DNA from: Actinomycetes bacterium
Lineage (GTDB): Bacteria; Actinomycetota; Acidimicrobiia; Acidimicrobiales; Bog-793
Direction of reading: 5' to 3'
DNA length: 37,289 nucleotides
Assembly: GCA_021809425.1 (NCBI GenBank)
Contig: JAKBAA010000030.1
Span: 1 to 37,289, forward strand
Shown: in pieces, positions 14,286-22,619 of the stretch
Layout: every line of letters begins with the position of its first letter
How positions within the stretch are numbered: the stretch's first letter is position 1
Translations under genes and position numbers: made by a program
Notes under the pieces: generated by a model
The model's database searches: none
The model's input: the letters and a program-made list of their open reading frames with translations, nothing else
Told to the model about the DNA's origin: nothing

Positions 14286-15398
14286 ATGCAGCGCAGCATC
14301 GAGCGGGTGCTCACGACCCACACCGGAAGCCTCCCGCGCCCCTCGGGCCTCCCTCCGAGGGGCGCCGACGCCGAGCAGCTGCGAGGGGCGGTGGCGGCGG
14401 TGGTCCGCTCCCAGGTGGAGGCGGGGATCGACGTCGTGAACGACGGTGAGGCGAGCAAGCCGAGCTACGCCACCTACGTCACCGAGCGCCTCGATGGCTT
14501 CGGGGGCACGGGACGGCCGCTCAGCCCAAAGGACGCCGAGGACTTCCCCGAATGGGCGCAGAAGATGTTCGGCGATCCGGCGCTCGCCGAGGTGCTGCGG
14601 AACCCGGCCTGCGTCGGGCCGATCGGCTACCGCGACACCGCCGCGGTCGAAGCGGACATCGCGAACCTGAAGGCGGCGACGGCCGGTGCGACGGTCGCCG
14701 AGCGCTTCCTTTCGGCCGCCTCCCCCGGGGTGATCGCCCTCTTCCTCGAGAACCAGCACTACGCGAGCGAGGAGGAGTACCTCGTCGCCCTTGGCGAGGC
14801 GATGAAGACCGAGTACGACGCCATCTGCCGGGCGGGGCTCGTCCTGCAGCTGGACTGCCCAGACCTGGCGATGGGCTGGAACGTCGCCGTCCTGGGCGGC
14901 ACGAAGGAGCAGTTCCTGCGGGAGGTCGCCCGGCGCGTCGAGGTGATCAACCACGCCACCCGGGACATCCCACCGGAGCAGATGCGGCTCCACCTGTGCT
15001 GGGGGAACTACGAGGGCCCGCACCACCGGGACGTCCCGTTGCGCGAGATCCTCGGGGAGGTGCTGCGTGCCCGTCCCGCCGCCATCTCCTTCGAGGGGGC
15101 CAATCCCCGGCACGAGCACGAGTGGACGGTGTTCGAGGACGTCCAGCTCCCCGAAGGCAAGATCGTCATTCCGGGCGTCATCGACTCGACGACGAACTAC
15201 ATCGAGCATCCCGAGCTGGTCGCGCAGCGGATCGTGCGCTACGCCGAGCTGGTTGGCAAGGAGCGTGTGGTCGCGGGGACGGACTGCGGCTTTGCCACCT
15301 TTGCCGCCTTCGTGCCGATCGACCCCAAGATCGTCTGGGCCAAGCTCACCGCGCTTGCCGAGGGGGCGACGTTGGCGTCGCAGCAGCTCTTCGCCTGA
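14286..15398 (+). CDS. MetE-like zinc methyltransferase/CoM-transferase family protein
   Basis: A 370-residue TIM-barrel protein of the cobalamin-independent methionine synthase (MetE C-terminal domain) superfamily. It begins VLTTHTGSLPRP and contains VVNDGEASKPSYATYV, the zinc-binding HLCWGN motif (His-x-Cys) with an acidic FEGANPRHEHEW, and the late cysteine GTDCGFATF, which completes the His-Cys-Glu-Cys site. At this length it lacks the N-terminal half of MetE, like the small MetE homologues and epoxyalkane:coenzyme M transferases that activate thiols for alkyl transfer. Whether it makes methionine or alkylates another thiol is unknown. The start is ATG at 14286 with GGAG about six to nine bases upstream. 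The promoter region carries repeated dyads. Confidence 0.88.
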   Translation: MQRSIERVLTTHTGSLPRPSGLPPRGADAEQLRGAVAAVVRSQVEAGIDVVNDGEASKPSYATYVTERLDGFGGTGRPLSPKDAEDFPEWAQKMFGDPALAEVLRNPACVGPIGYRDTAAVEADIANLKAATAGATVAERFLSAASPGVIALFLENQHYASEEEYLVALGEAMKTEYDAICRAGLVLQLDCPDLAMGWNVAVLGGTKEQFLREVARRVEVINHATRDIPPEQMRLHLCWGNYEGPHHRDVPLREILGEVLRARPAAISFEGANPRHEHEWTVFEDVQLPEGKIVIPGVIDSTTNYIEHPELVAQRIVRYAELVGKERVVAGTDCGFATFAAFVPIDPKIVWAKLTALAEGATLASQQLFA

Positions 15399-15610
15399 CC
15401 GGCGATCGCCGAGACCGGCGCCCCGCCGCGTCCCACCCGCCTCGGACCTCGGCGAGCCCCCCCGAGCACCTGCCCGAGCAGGAGCGGCGGTACATGGGCG
15501 GGCGCCCCGGCCGGGTGACGCTGCTCGGCGTGGAGGCCTCCGAGCTGCCTCCTGGCAGGCTGTCGGAGGGATGGTGGAGCGTCTCGAGGGCCGCAGGGAA
15601 CGGTGGTCGG

Positions 15611-17101
15611 TCAGGCGGGGAGCGGGTCCCGCTGCGGCGGCGGCGGGACCGGTGCGCCGGTGAGGTAGGCGACCACGTCGGCGGCACCCCATCCGTCGGG
15701 ATGGCGCAGCCGGAGCTCGCGCGCCCCGGCGAGGTCCGTGCCGAGGGTCACGATCGGCTGCTCGAGCGTCCCGTCGTGCGCGCACTGGGGGAGGCTGGCC
15801 GTCGCCGCCAGCCCGTTGCACAGGCAGACGCGCCCGACGGTGTGCGAGCGGTCGCCTCCCTTGCGGACGTAGGAGTCCGCCGGCTCGGCCGGGCAGCGGT
15901 AGCCGACCGTGCCATCGGCACGGGCGTAGGGGGTGCGGAGCAGGCCCAGGTCACAGACGCGCCGGCGCCGGCCGTAGACGTCGGGGTCCGACAGGGTGCC
16001 CGCCATCTGGACCACCTTGAAGGGGAAGCCGGTCGGCGAGGCTCGGACGTCGGTGCGCACGTCGAGCCCCGGCCCGTCGAGCCCCGGCCCGTCGAGGCCG
16101 TCCAGCAGCAGCTGGCGCAGGGGTGGAGCGAGACCGGACTCGCGTGCGAGGGCGAACGCCGTTCCGACCTGGATGCCGCTCGCGCCGGCGGCGAGCGCCG
16201 TGGCGAGCCCTTCGCTCCGCCCGTAGCCGCCGGCAAGCCAGTAGGGCAGGCCGAGGGCGGCGATCTCGGTCAGGTCGGCGGCGTCGCGCGGCCCGTAGAC
16301 CGGCTCGCCGTGGGCGTCGACCTGGAGGCGGCCGCGTGGGGGCGCGTTGTGGCCTCCGGCGATCGAGGCCTCCACGACGAAGCCGTCCGGGCGGGTCGTC
16401 TCGTCACGGGCCAGAAAGGTGGCGAGGGTGGTCGACGAGATCACGGCGAAGCAGCGTGGGCGGGCGAGCGCCGGGAGCCGCCGCCCGAGGAGCTGGACGG
16501 GATCGAGGGCGAGCACGTGCCGGGCGTTGCCGGCGCCGGCGACGTCGATCGGGAGCTCGGCGCAGCGCTGGCGGGAGAGCGTGTCGAGCAGCGACGGGAT
16601 CCGAGTCGGTATGCCGGCCCCGACGAGCACGGTGTCTACGCCGGCGAGGATCGCGCCGAGGGCGGCGGCCGGGGTGGCGAGCTGGATCTTCTCGAGGAAG
16701 TTGATGCCGACCCGGTTGCCCCCTGCGGCGCGCCTTGCGAGGTCGACCTCCGCGAAGGCGGCGACGACGGCGAGCTGCTGGCGCTCGATGGAGGGCTGCA
16801 GGGTGAGGCGGGGCACCGGCCGGTACGGCTCGTCGCGTGCCCGCCCGCCGCGGCGGAAGTAGCGCGACAGGACCCGGCTGGCGATCTCGGGCACGGGAAA
16901 GCGCGACAGCGCCTCGCGCAGGTGGCCGTCACTGTCGCCATCTTGGAGGCGGCGTGCCAGGAGCACGTCGAGCGCAACCCCCGACACGACACCGAGGCCA
17001 CCGGCGCGGCCGACGGCCCCGGCCAGCTGCCACCCGGAGATGCCGATGCCCATGCCGCCCTGGATGATCAACGGCGGCACAGGCAGCTCCCGCCGGCGCA
17101 C
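15611..17101 (-). CDS. Nitronate monooxygenase-like (2-nitropropane dioxygenase family) flavoprotein
   Basis: About 496 residues. It starts PVPPLIIQGGMGIGISGWQL and continues GVVSGVALDVLLARRLQDGD, the N-terminus of the long NMO/PfaD-like subgroup of FMN TIM barrels. FMN-binding segments include VEASIAGGHNAPPRG and LPYWLAGGYGRSEGLATALA plus AGASGIQVGTAFAL. The C-terminal part has several cysteines (YRCPAEP, CLCNG, CAHDG) and ends about 50 residues beyond a PYWLAGG-type barrel. GTG at 17101 fits the conserved start; GTG at 17203 would add 34 residues of low-complexity sequence. A 15-bp duplication adds GLDGP repeats near residue 340. The function could be nitronate oxidation or an enoyl-reductase-like step. 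Confidence 0.83.
   Translation of the reverse strand: MRRRELPVPPLIIQGGMGIGISGWQLAGAVGRAGGLGVVSGVALDVLLARRLQDGDSDGHLREALSRFPVPEIASRVLSRYFRRGGRARDEPYRPVPRLTLQPSIERQQLAVVAAFAEVDLARRAAGGNRVGINFLEKIQLATPAAALGAILAGVDTVLVGAGIPTRIPSLLDTLSRQRCAELPIDVAGAGNARHVLALDPVQLLGRRLPALARPRCFAVISSTTLATFLARDETTRPDGFVVEASIAGGHNAPPRGRLQVDAHGEPVYGPRDAADLTEIAALGLPYWLAGGYGRSEGLATALAAGASGIQVGTAFALARESGLAPPLRQLLLDGLDGPGLDGPGLDVRTDVRASPTGFPFKVVQMAGTLSDPDVYGRRRRVCDLGLLRTPYARADGTVGYRCPAEPADSYVRKGGDRSHTVGRVCLCNGLAATASLPQCAHDGTLEQPIVTLGTDLAGARELRLRHPDGWGAADVVAYLTGAPVPPPPQRDPLPA
16061..16098. repeat. 15-bp tandem repeat inside the NMO-like gene
   Basis: GTCGAGCCCCGGCCC is present twice in a row (16061-16075, 16076-16090), followed by a partial third copy. 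It is in frame and encodes two GLDGP units in a surface loop position. Confidence 0.85.
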
Positions 17102-17305
17102 GGCAGTACGCCGTGCCGCCTGCCCGACCGCGCTGCACTTCGTGCTTGGCCCACCGCCGACTGTCTCCTTCTGAGCTGGGAAGTGCCGCTGTCCGGGCCG
17201 CACCGTACCATGAGTAAATCACTACACGTAGGCAGGGTGCGTACTGCTTGCTCGGGGGCGTCCCGGTGCGCTTCCGGGCCTGGCGGGCGCCGGTAGCGTG
17301 ATGCC

Positions 17306-17404
17306 ATGCGCTCGTCCGGCGCCGAGGCCGCTCCGGTGCAGGCGGTGCCCTTCGACCTCGACGGAACCGCGTCGGACGGTGCCGCCGGCATGCCGGCGCC
17401 GTGA
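17306..17404 (+). pseudogene. Possible HAD-hydrolase N-terminal remnant
   Basis: A 32-codon frame contains VPFDLDGTASDGAAG, resembling the motif I DxDGT start of haloacid dehalogenase-type phosphatases (usually FDLDGTLVDS). It ends at a stop after 17 more residues. Nothing else of the family follows in any frame before the OsmC gene, so if real it is a short relic. Confidence 0.3.
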
Positions 17405-17428
17405 CGCTCGTCGAGGAGGCCCCGGTCC

Positions 17429-17989
17429 ATGGGTAGCGGGACGCCCGGCAGCACCGACCACGTCCACCACTACCGGGCCACCTGCAGCTGGAGGGGCTCG
17501 ACAGGAGGCGGCTACGAGGCCTACGACCGTTCGCACGAGGCCGGCGCCCGCCCTGCCCGGGCCGACCTCGTCCTCAGCGCCGATCCCGCCTTCCGGGGCG
17601 ATGCGGAGCGCTTGAACCCCGAGCAGCTGCTGCTGCTGTCGGCGGCCTCCTGCCAGCTGCTGTCGTTCCTCGCCGTCGCCGCACGGGCGCGCGTCGATGT
17701 GGTCGCCTACGTCGACGAGGCCGAAGCCGTCATGCCCGAGTCGCCACGACCGGTGCAGATCAGCGAGATCCGCCTGCACCCGGTGATCACGGTGCGGGGG
17801 CCGGTGCGCGTGCGGCGGGTCGAGGAGCTCGTCGAGGTCGCCCACCGCGAGTGCTACGTGGCGAACAGCCTGCGGTGTGCGGTGCACGTGTCGCCCCTCG
17901 TCCGGCGCGTCGGCGGCGACGGCGATCAAGGCAGCCGCGGGGGCGGCGCCGGCGGGCAGGAGGGGCCGCCCCCTACGACAACGGGGTAG
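17429..17989 (+). CDS. OsmC/Ohr-family protein
   Basis: A 186-residue OsmC-type protein. It has VHHYRATCSWRG at the start, the peroxidatic helix cysteine in LLLLSAASCQLLSFLAVAAR (about residue 75) and the resolving cysteine in VAHRECYVANSLRCAV (about 149). Family members reduce organic hydroperoxides using the two cysteines. The last 25 residues are Gly/Pro-rich and not conserved. The start ATG at 17429 has GAGGAGG nine bases upstream. It stands alone between the NMO-like gene and the GGDEF-EAL gene, and oxidative defence is the likely role. Confidence 0.88.
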   Translation: MGSGTPGSTDHVHHYRATCSWRGSTGGGYEAYDRSHEAGARPARADLVLSADPAFRGDAERLNPEQLLLLSAASCQLLSFLAVAARARVDVVAYVDEAEAVMPESPRPVQISEIRLHPVITVRGPVRVRRVEELVEVAHRECYVANSLRCAVHVSPLVRRVGGDGDQGSRGGGAGGQEGPPPTTTG

Positions 17990-18105
17990 TGCCGCAGCGG
18001 CACGGCCGCCGCACAGGTGCTCGCGGGGCGCTCAATCGCAGGGGTGGTGGTGCCGTTCTGATCGCGAGGCGCGCCCGGCGTTCCGGCACGCCGTGAGGAG
18101 TGGAC

Positions 18106-20430
18106 ATGCCCGACCGACCGCTGCCGCTGGGTCCCGGTGCACGAGGGGTCGTGGTGCGTGCCATGCTCGCCCTCCTCGTGGGCGGGGTGCTCGTGGCGAC
18201 CGCCTGCGCCGCCGTGGCCATGAAGCACGAGGCGACCGGGTCGCTGCGCACGGAGCTGGCGCTCGACCAGACCTCGCTGTACGTCAACTCGTACCGGTAC
18301 TACGGCCAGAGCTTCGCCCGAGGCTCGGCGCTCGGAAGGGTGGAGCTGGCACAGCAGGAGACACTCGCCGACCTGGCCCGCCGGCGCGTGGCACAGTTCG
18401 CCGCCGCGACCAGCCTCGGCCGGCCGCTCGTCGCCATGAACGACCGGCTCGAGCAGTTGATGGCCCAGGAGCTGCAGCTGGTCCGCCACGGGCGGTTGCG
18501 GGCGGCGTCGGCATTCGACACCCGGGTGGTGACGCCGCAGTTCGACGCGCTCGCCGCCATGATGGGGGCGGACGGGCCCGAGCTCGACCGGCGGGCCAAG
18601 GCGGCCAGCGCCGACGCCGGCACCGGGATCCTTGCCGCCGTGCTCGGCGCCGGCGCCGTGCTCCTCGTGACGCTGGCCGCTTACGAGCGGACCCGCCGGC
18701 GCCAGGTGCGCCGGCTGACGGTGGCCGCCGAGCGCGAGCGCAGCCGGGGCCGGTTCGTGGCGCTCGTCCGCCACGCCACCGACCTCGTCGTGGTGGTCGA
18801 CGCGGACGGCAGGGTCAACTTCGAGACGCCGTCCGCCGGCCGCATCCTCGGCTACGGCGCCGGGGGCCTCGTGGGGGAGGAGGCGGCCACGCTGGTGCAC
18901 CCGGACGACCGGCACCTGCTCGAGCTGCTGTGCCAGCCGGGTGGCCCCGACGGCGGCGAGCTGCGCTTCTGCCGTGCGGACGGGGAGGTCCGGTGGTTCG
19001 AGGTGCGCGCCAGCCACCTGCCCGACGACCCGGAGATCGCCGGCACGGTCATCAACGGGCGGGACGTGACCGAGCAGAAGCAGCTCGAGGCGGAGCTGCG
19101 CCACCAGGCGTTGCACGACACGCTCACCGGGCTGGCCAACCGGGCGCTGTTCAACGACCGGGTCGGCCACGCCCTCGCCCGGCACGCCCGCTCGGGCGAC
19201 GCCGTGGCCGTCCTGCTGATCGACCTCGACGACTTCAAGTCGGTCAACGACGTGTTCGGTCACGGCACCGGCGACGAGCTGCTGGCGGAGGTGGCGACGC
19301 GCCTGCTCGGTGCGGTGCGGCGTGGCGACACGGTGGCCCGGCTGGGCGGGGACGAGTTCGCCATCCTGCTCGACCCCCCGCTGCGAGGTGGCGAGGCGGA
19401 GCTGGTGGCGGAGCGGATCGTCGGGACGATGTCGGCAGCGTTCGAGCTGCCGACGGGGGGGCACGCGGTCGGCGCCAGCGTCGGGATCGCCTTCGCCCGG
19501 GCGGACAAGAGCCCCGAGGAGCTGCTGCGCGACGCCGACCTCGCCATGTACGTGGCCAAGCAGCAGGGGAAGGGTCGCAGCGTCACCTTCGAGGAAGGGA
19601 TGCACCACGAGGCCCAGGAGCGGTTGGCCCTGACGAGCGAGCTGGCGGCGGCGGTGCAGGCCGGCGACCAGCTCGTTCTGCACTACCAGCCGATCGTCCG
19701 CCTCGACACCGAGGAGGCGGTCGGTGTCGAGGCGCTCGTCCGCTGGCAGCACCCGACTCGTGGCACCATCCCGCCGCTCTCGTTCATCCCGCTCGCCGAG
19801 GACAGCGGGTTGATCGTCGAGATCGGCCGCCACGTGCTGCGGGAGGCCACGCGCCAGCTGGCGGCCTGGGCGGCGCTCGACGCCCGGCTCGGGGAGCTGA
19901 CCATGAGCGTCAACGTGTCGGCCCGCCAGCTCGAGGAGCCGGGCTTCGTCGACGAGGTCCGGGCGGCGCTCGAGGGTGCCGGGCTCTCGGCGGGGGCGCT
20001 CGTGCTGGAGCTCACCGAGAGCGTCCTGCTGCAGCAGGCCGACGCCATCCTCGACCGCCTCGTCGAGCTGCGGGCGCTCGGGGTCCGGATCGCGATCGAC
20101 GACTTCGGCACCGGGTACTCGTCGCTCGGCTACCTGAAGCGGCTCCCGGTCGACTTGCTGAAGGTGGACCGCGGCTTCACCGTCGACCTGGCGGGAGAGG
20201 GGCGCCACCTGGCGCTTGCCGAGGCCATCGTGCGTATCGGGGCCAGCCTCGAGCTCGAGACGGTGGCAGAAGGGATCGAGCAGTCGCTCGAGCTCGAGCA
20301 CCTGCGCGGCTTGCGTTGCACCTACGGCCAGGGCTTCCTGTTCGCCCGCCCCCTGCCCGCCGACGACTGCCTGGAGCTGCTGCGAGCCGGCGCCCGTGCC
20401 GGCGCCGTCGAGCCGCAGGCAATGGCCTGA
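18106..20430 (+). CDS. Membrane PAS-GGDEF-EAL cyclic-di-GMP protein
   Basis: A 774-residue protein. Helix 1 (about 15-40) and helix 2 (about 170-190) enclose a roughly 130-residue periplasmic or extracellular sensor region. A PAS domain (about 220-325) follows, then GGDEF (about 330-490) with motif RLGGDEF at 414-418 and an inhibitory RRGD I-site five residues before it. The EAL domain (about 505-760) has motif EALVRW at 542, DDFGTGYSSLGYLKRLPVD and LLKVDRGF. Both active sites look canonical, so the protein may make and break c-di-GMP, with control by the sensor and PAS. The start is ATG at 18106, six bases after GAGGAG; a GTG two codons upstream is weaker. Confidence 0.94.
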   Translation: MPDRPLPLGPGARGVVVRAMLALLVGGVLVATACAAVAMKHEATGSLRTELALDQTSLYVNSYRYYGQSFARGSALGRVELAQQETLADLARRRVAQFAAATSLGRPLVAMNDRLEQLMAQELQLVRHGRLRAASAFDTRVVTPQFDALAAMMGADGPELDRRAKAASADAGTGILAAVLGAGAVLLVTLAAYERTRRRQVRRLTVAAERERSRGRFVALVRHATDLVVVVDADGRVNFETPSAGRILGYGAGGLVGEEAATLVHPDDRHLLELLCQPGGPDGGELRFCRADGEVRWFEVRASHLPDDPEIAGTVINGRDVTEQKQLEAELRHQALHDTLTGLANRALFNDRVGHALARHARSGDAVAVLLIDLDDFKSVNDVFGHGTGDELLAEVATRLLGAVRRGDTVARLGGDEFAILLDPPLRGGEAELVAERIVGTMSAAFELPTGGHAVGASVGIAFARADKSPEELLRDADLAMYVAKQQGKGRSVTFEEGMHHEAQERLALTSELAAAVQAGDQLVLHYQPIVRLDTEEAVGVEALVRWQHPTRGTIPPLSFIPLAEDSGLIVEIGRHVLREATRQLAAWAALDARLGELTMSVNVSARQLEEPGFVDEVRAALEGAGLSAGALVLELTESVLLQQADAILDRLVELRALGVRIAIDDFGTGYSSLGYLKRLPVDLLKVDRGFTVDLAGEGRHLALAEAIVRIGASLELETVAEGIEQSLELEHLRGLRCTYGQGFLFARPLPADDCLELLRAGARAGAVEPQAMA

Positions 20431-20483
20431 CCCGACCGCCTGGCCGACCGCCCGACCGCCCGACCGCCCGCCCGCCCGCCCGC
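20431..20483. repeat. C-rich 8-bp/4-bp tandem repeats
   Basis: GACCGCCC repeats three times (20446-20469) and then runs into four GCCC units. It lies directly after the GGDEF-EAL stop and before the promoter of the next gene. No coding role is seen. Confidence 0.7.
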
Positions 20484-20561
20484 CGCTGCCGCCGCCTGGC
20501 CGCCGCCACCGACCGGTGGCCCGGGTGCGCCACGGCACCACAGGGCGGCGATCGAGGTTCC

Positions 20562-20567
20562 TAGCAT
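20562..20567 (+). promoter_or_regulatory. -10 box of leaderless UPF0104 gene
   Basis: TAGCAT ends seven bases before the ATG at 20575, so +1 falls on the start codon. No Shine-Dalgarno and no convincing -35 are present. Confidence 0.4.
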
Positions 20568-20574
20568 TGCGCCC

Positions 20575-21888
20575 ATGGGCGACGAGCCGAACCTGCCCGT
20601 GCGGGCGGGCGGGTTCCAGCTGCCGGCGGGCTGCCCGCCGCCGGCGGGCGGGCGCCCGGGGAAGGCGGGCGACGACCCGGAGGAGGGGGTCGGCCTGCCC
20701 CGGCTCCCGCCAGCGCGGCGGCGCCGGCTGGCGTTCCTGGTCGGCGTGGCGATCGGAGCGGGGGCGGTGTACACGGCGGTGTCGAACGCCGGTGGCGCAG
20801 CCGAGGCGCTGCACCGTGTGGCCACTGCCCTCCCTGGCTGGCTCGGCGCCGGGCTGGTGGCAGAGGCGCTGAGCTTTTTCGCCCTCGGAGGCGTCGTGCG
20901 GCTGCTCGCCGGTGGGGCGGCCGCACCGGCGACGGCCCTGCAGGCGGGGCTCGTGGTGGGTGGGCTGGGGGCCGTCCTTCCCGCAGCGCCCGCCGAAGGG
21001 GTCGTCATGGCGTCGCGTGAGCTGCGGCGGCGGGGAGCGCCGGCGCGGTCGGCCTTCCTCGGGGTGGTGCTGGCGGAGTGGTACGTCGGGGCGACGGCGC
21101 TGGGGCTGGTCGCCGGCAACGCCCTGCTGCTGTCGCTCGTCGTGCAGACCCACCTCGGCGGCCAGCGGTTGAGCCAGGTCTGGTTGGTGGGCGCCCCGGC
21201 GGTCGCCGTGCTGGCCGTGCTCGCCCTCTCGACGTGGCTGGCGCACCGCCGGCGGACGGCGGAGTGGGTGGCGCTCGTCGCCGGTCGGGTGCGGTTCTGG
21301 CGCCGCCTGCCGGCGGCACAGCTGCGGGCGCAGGGGGCGGCCTGGTGGACCGAGATGGAGGCGGTGCTGGGCCCGCCGCCGCGCCGCCGGGTGGCCGCGC
21401 TGCTCGCCCTGCTCGAGTCGGCGCTCGACGCCGTCTGCTTCGGTGCGTCGCTGGCGGCGGCCGGCATCGACCTGCGGCCGGGGGTCGTCCTCGTCTGCTA
21501 CGGGGTGATCGTGGTGGCGACGATGGTGCCGTTCCTGCCGGCCGGCCTCGGAGCGGTCGAGACGGTGGTCCCGGCTCTCCTGCATCACCTCAAGGTGCCG
21601 CTCGCCTCCGGGCTGGCCGGCGTCCTCGTGTACCGCGGCCTCAGCACGTTCCTTCCGGCGGCCGCCGGGGCGCTCGCCTACCTGCACCTGCGGCTCGCCC
21701 GGCAACCGGCGGCCCCACACCCTGCGGCCCCACACCCTGCGGCCCCACACCCGGCGGCCCCACACCCTGCGGCCCCACACCCTGCGGCCCCACACCCTGC
21801 GGCCCCGCACCCTGCGGCCCCACACCCTGCGGCCCCGCACCCTGCGGGAGGGGGCCCGGCAGGGGGGCACCCGGCGGCAGGGCCGTGA
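20575..21888 (+). CDS. UPF0104/LPG-synthase-like integral membrane protein with AAPHP repeat tail
   Basis: A 437-residue protein. After about 45 residues of Pro/Gly-rich cytoplasmic sequence come some seven to eight hydrophobic helices (for example LAFLVGVAIGAGAVYTAV, SFFALGGVVRLLAGG, LVVGGLGAVLPAAPAEGVVM, VVATMVPFLPAGLGAVETVV). The GGLGAVLPAAPAEG and FLPAGLGAVE segments fit the lysylphosphatidylglycerol-synthase TM region (UPF0104/AglD). These families flip or transfer lipids; no transferase domain is attached. The C-terminus carries nine perfect Ala-Ala-Pro-His-Pro units and a Gly/Pro tail, which is unusual. A leaderless start at 20575 is likely. Confidence 0.82.
   Translation: MGDEPNLPVRAGGFQLPAGCPPPAGGRPGKAGDDPEEGVGLPRLPPARRRRLAFLVGVAIGAGAVYTAVSNAGGAAEALHRVATALPGWLGAGLVAEALSFFALGGVVRLLAGGAAAPATALQAGLVVGGLGAVLPAAPAEGVVMASRELRRRGAPARSAFLGVVLAEWYVGATALGLVAGNALLLSLVVQTHLGGQRLSQVWLVGAPAVAVLAVLALSTWLAHRRRTAEWVALVAGRVRFWRRLPAAQLRAQGAAWWTEMEAVLGPPPRRRVAALLALLESALDAVCFGASLAAAGIDLRPGVVLVCYGVIVVATMVPFLPAGLGAVETVVPALLHHLKVPLASGLAGVLVYRGLSTFLPAAAGALAYLHLRLARQPAAPHPAAPHPAAPHPAAPHPAAPHPAAPHPAAPHPAAPHPAAPHPAGGGPAGGHPAAGP
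21711..21845 (+). repeat. 15-bp minisatellite, nine copies, encoding AAPHP
   Basis: The unit GGCCCCACACCCTGC occurs nine times head to tail. Copies 3, 7 and 9 each differ by one base, and all three changes fall at proline third codon positions, so the peptide repeat is perfectly kept. Confidence 0.95.
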
Positions 21889-21959
21889 CCCCGGTCGAGC
21901 GGGCGGTCTCGGCGGTGTCGGCGCGCCGGTCGGCGCCGGTCGCGGCGCGTCGCGTCGGG

Positions 21960-22619
21960 TCAGCGCGTCGCCATGAGGCCGGACTCGTAGGCGATCACGA
22001 CGAGCTGGGCCCGGTCGCGTGCCCCGAGCTTTGCGAGCAGCCGGCTGACGTGGGTCTTGGCGGTGGCCGGGCTCATGTGCAGCTGGGCGGCCAGCTCTCC
22101 GTTGGAGCAGCCCTGGGCGACGAGGACGAGGACCTCGCGCTCGCGTGGGGTGAGCGACGAGAGGGCGGCGGTGTCCGGGTTGCGCAGTGGTGAGCGGTCG
22201 ACGAACTGGGCGATGAGCCGGCGGGTGACGCTCGGGGCGAGCAGGGCGTTGCCGGCCGCCACCGTTCGGATGGCGTCGAGCAGGTGCTCGGGCGGGACGT
22301 CCTTCAAGAGGAAGCCGCTCGCCCCGGAGCGGAGGGCCTCGTAGACGTACTCGTCGAGCTCGAAGGTGGTGAGGATGAGGACGCGCGTCCGCTCGGGCTC
22401 GACGGCGGCGAGGATGCGACGGGTGGCCTCGAGCCCGTCCATCTCGGGCATGCGGATGTCCATCAGGACGACGTCGGGTGCCGTCCGCCCGACCACCTCG
22501 ACCGCCTGGCGCCCGTCGGCCGCCTCGCCGAGCACGGCGATGTCCGGGGAGGACTCGATGAGCACCCGGAAGCCGGCCCGGACGAGCGTCTGGTCGTCGA
22601 CGACGACGACGCCGATCAC
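21960..22619 (-). CDS. NarL/FixJ-type response regulator
   Basis: A 219-residue regulator. The receiver domain (about 1-120) has VVVDDQTLVRAGF, the phosphoacceptor Asp in VVLMDIRMPEMDG, a Thr in LTTFELDEYVYEAL and the Lys in GFLLKDVPPEHLL. A LuxR-type helix-turn-helix (about 150-215) follows: LTPREREVLVLVAQGCSNGE, HMSPATAKTHVSRLLAKLGA. Its GTG start overlaps the stop of the histidine kinase gene (GTGA), so the two form a coupled pair. Its targets probably include the divergent ABC exporter, a common arrangement in actinobacteria (inference). Confidence 0.93.
   Translation of the reverse strand: MIGVVVVDDQTLVRAGFRVLIESSPDIAVLGEAADGRQAVEVVGRTAPDVVLMDIRMPEMDGLEATRRILAAVEPERTRVLILTTFELDEYVYEALRSGASGFLLKDVPPEHLLDAIRTVAAGNALLAPSVTRRLIAQFVDRSPLRNPDTAALSSLTPREREVLVLVAQGCSNGELAAQLHMSPATAKTHVSRLLAKLGARDRAQLVVIAYESGLMATR

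Noticed and set aside
17201-17203. GTG start adding 34 residues to the nitronate-monooxygenase-like protein
   Set aside because: The added residues do not resemble the family N-terminus, which begins near the GTG at 17101; kept as an alternative only.
21711-21845. CRISPR array
   Set aside because: The repeats are contiguous 15-bp coding units without spacers and no cas genes are present.
17926-21870. A 1314-codon open frame on the minus strand across the GGDEF-EAL and UPF0104 genes
   Set aside because: It is antisense to two clear genes, is rich in Arg/Gly/His and has no recognisable domain; at this GC content stop codons are rare.
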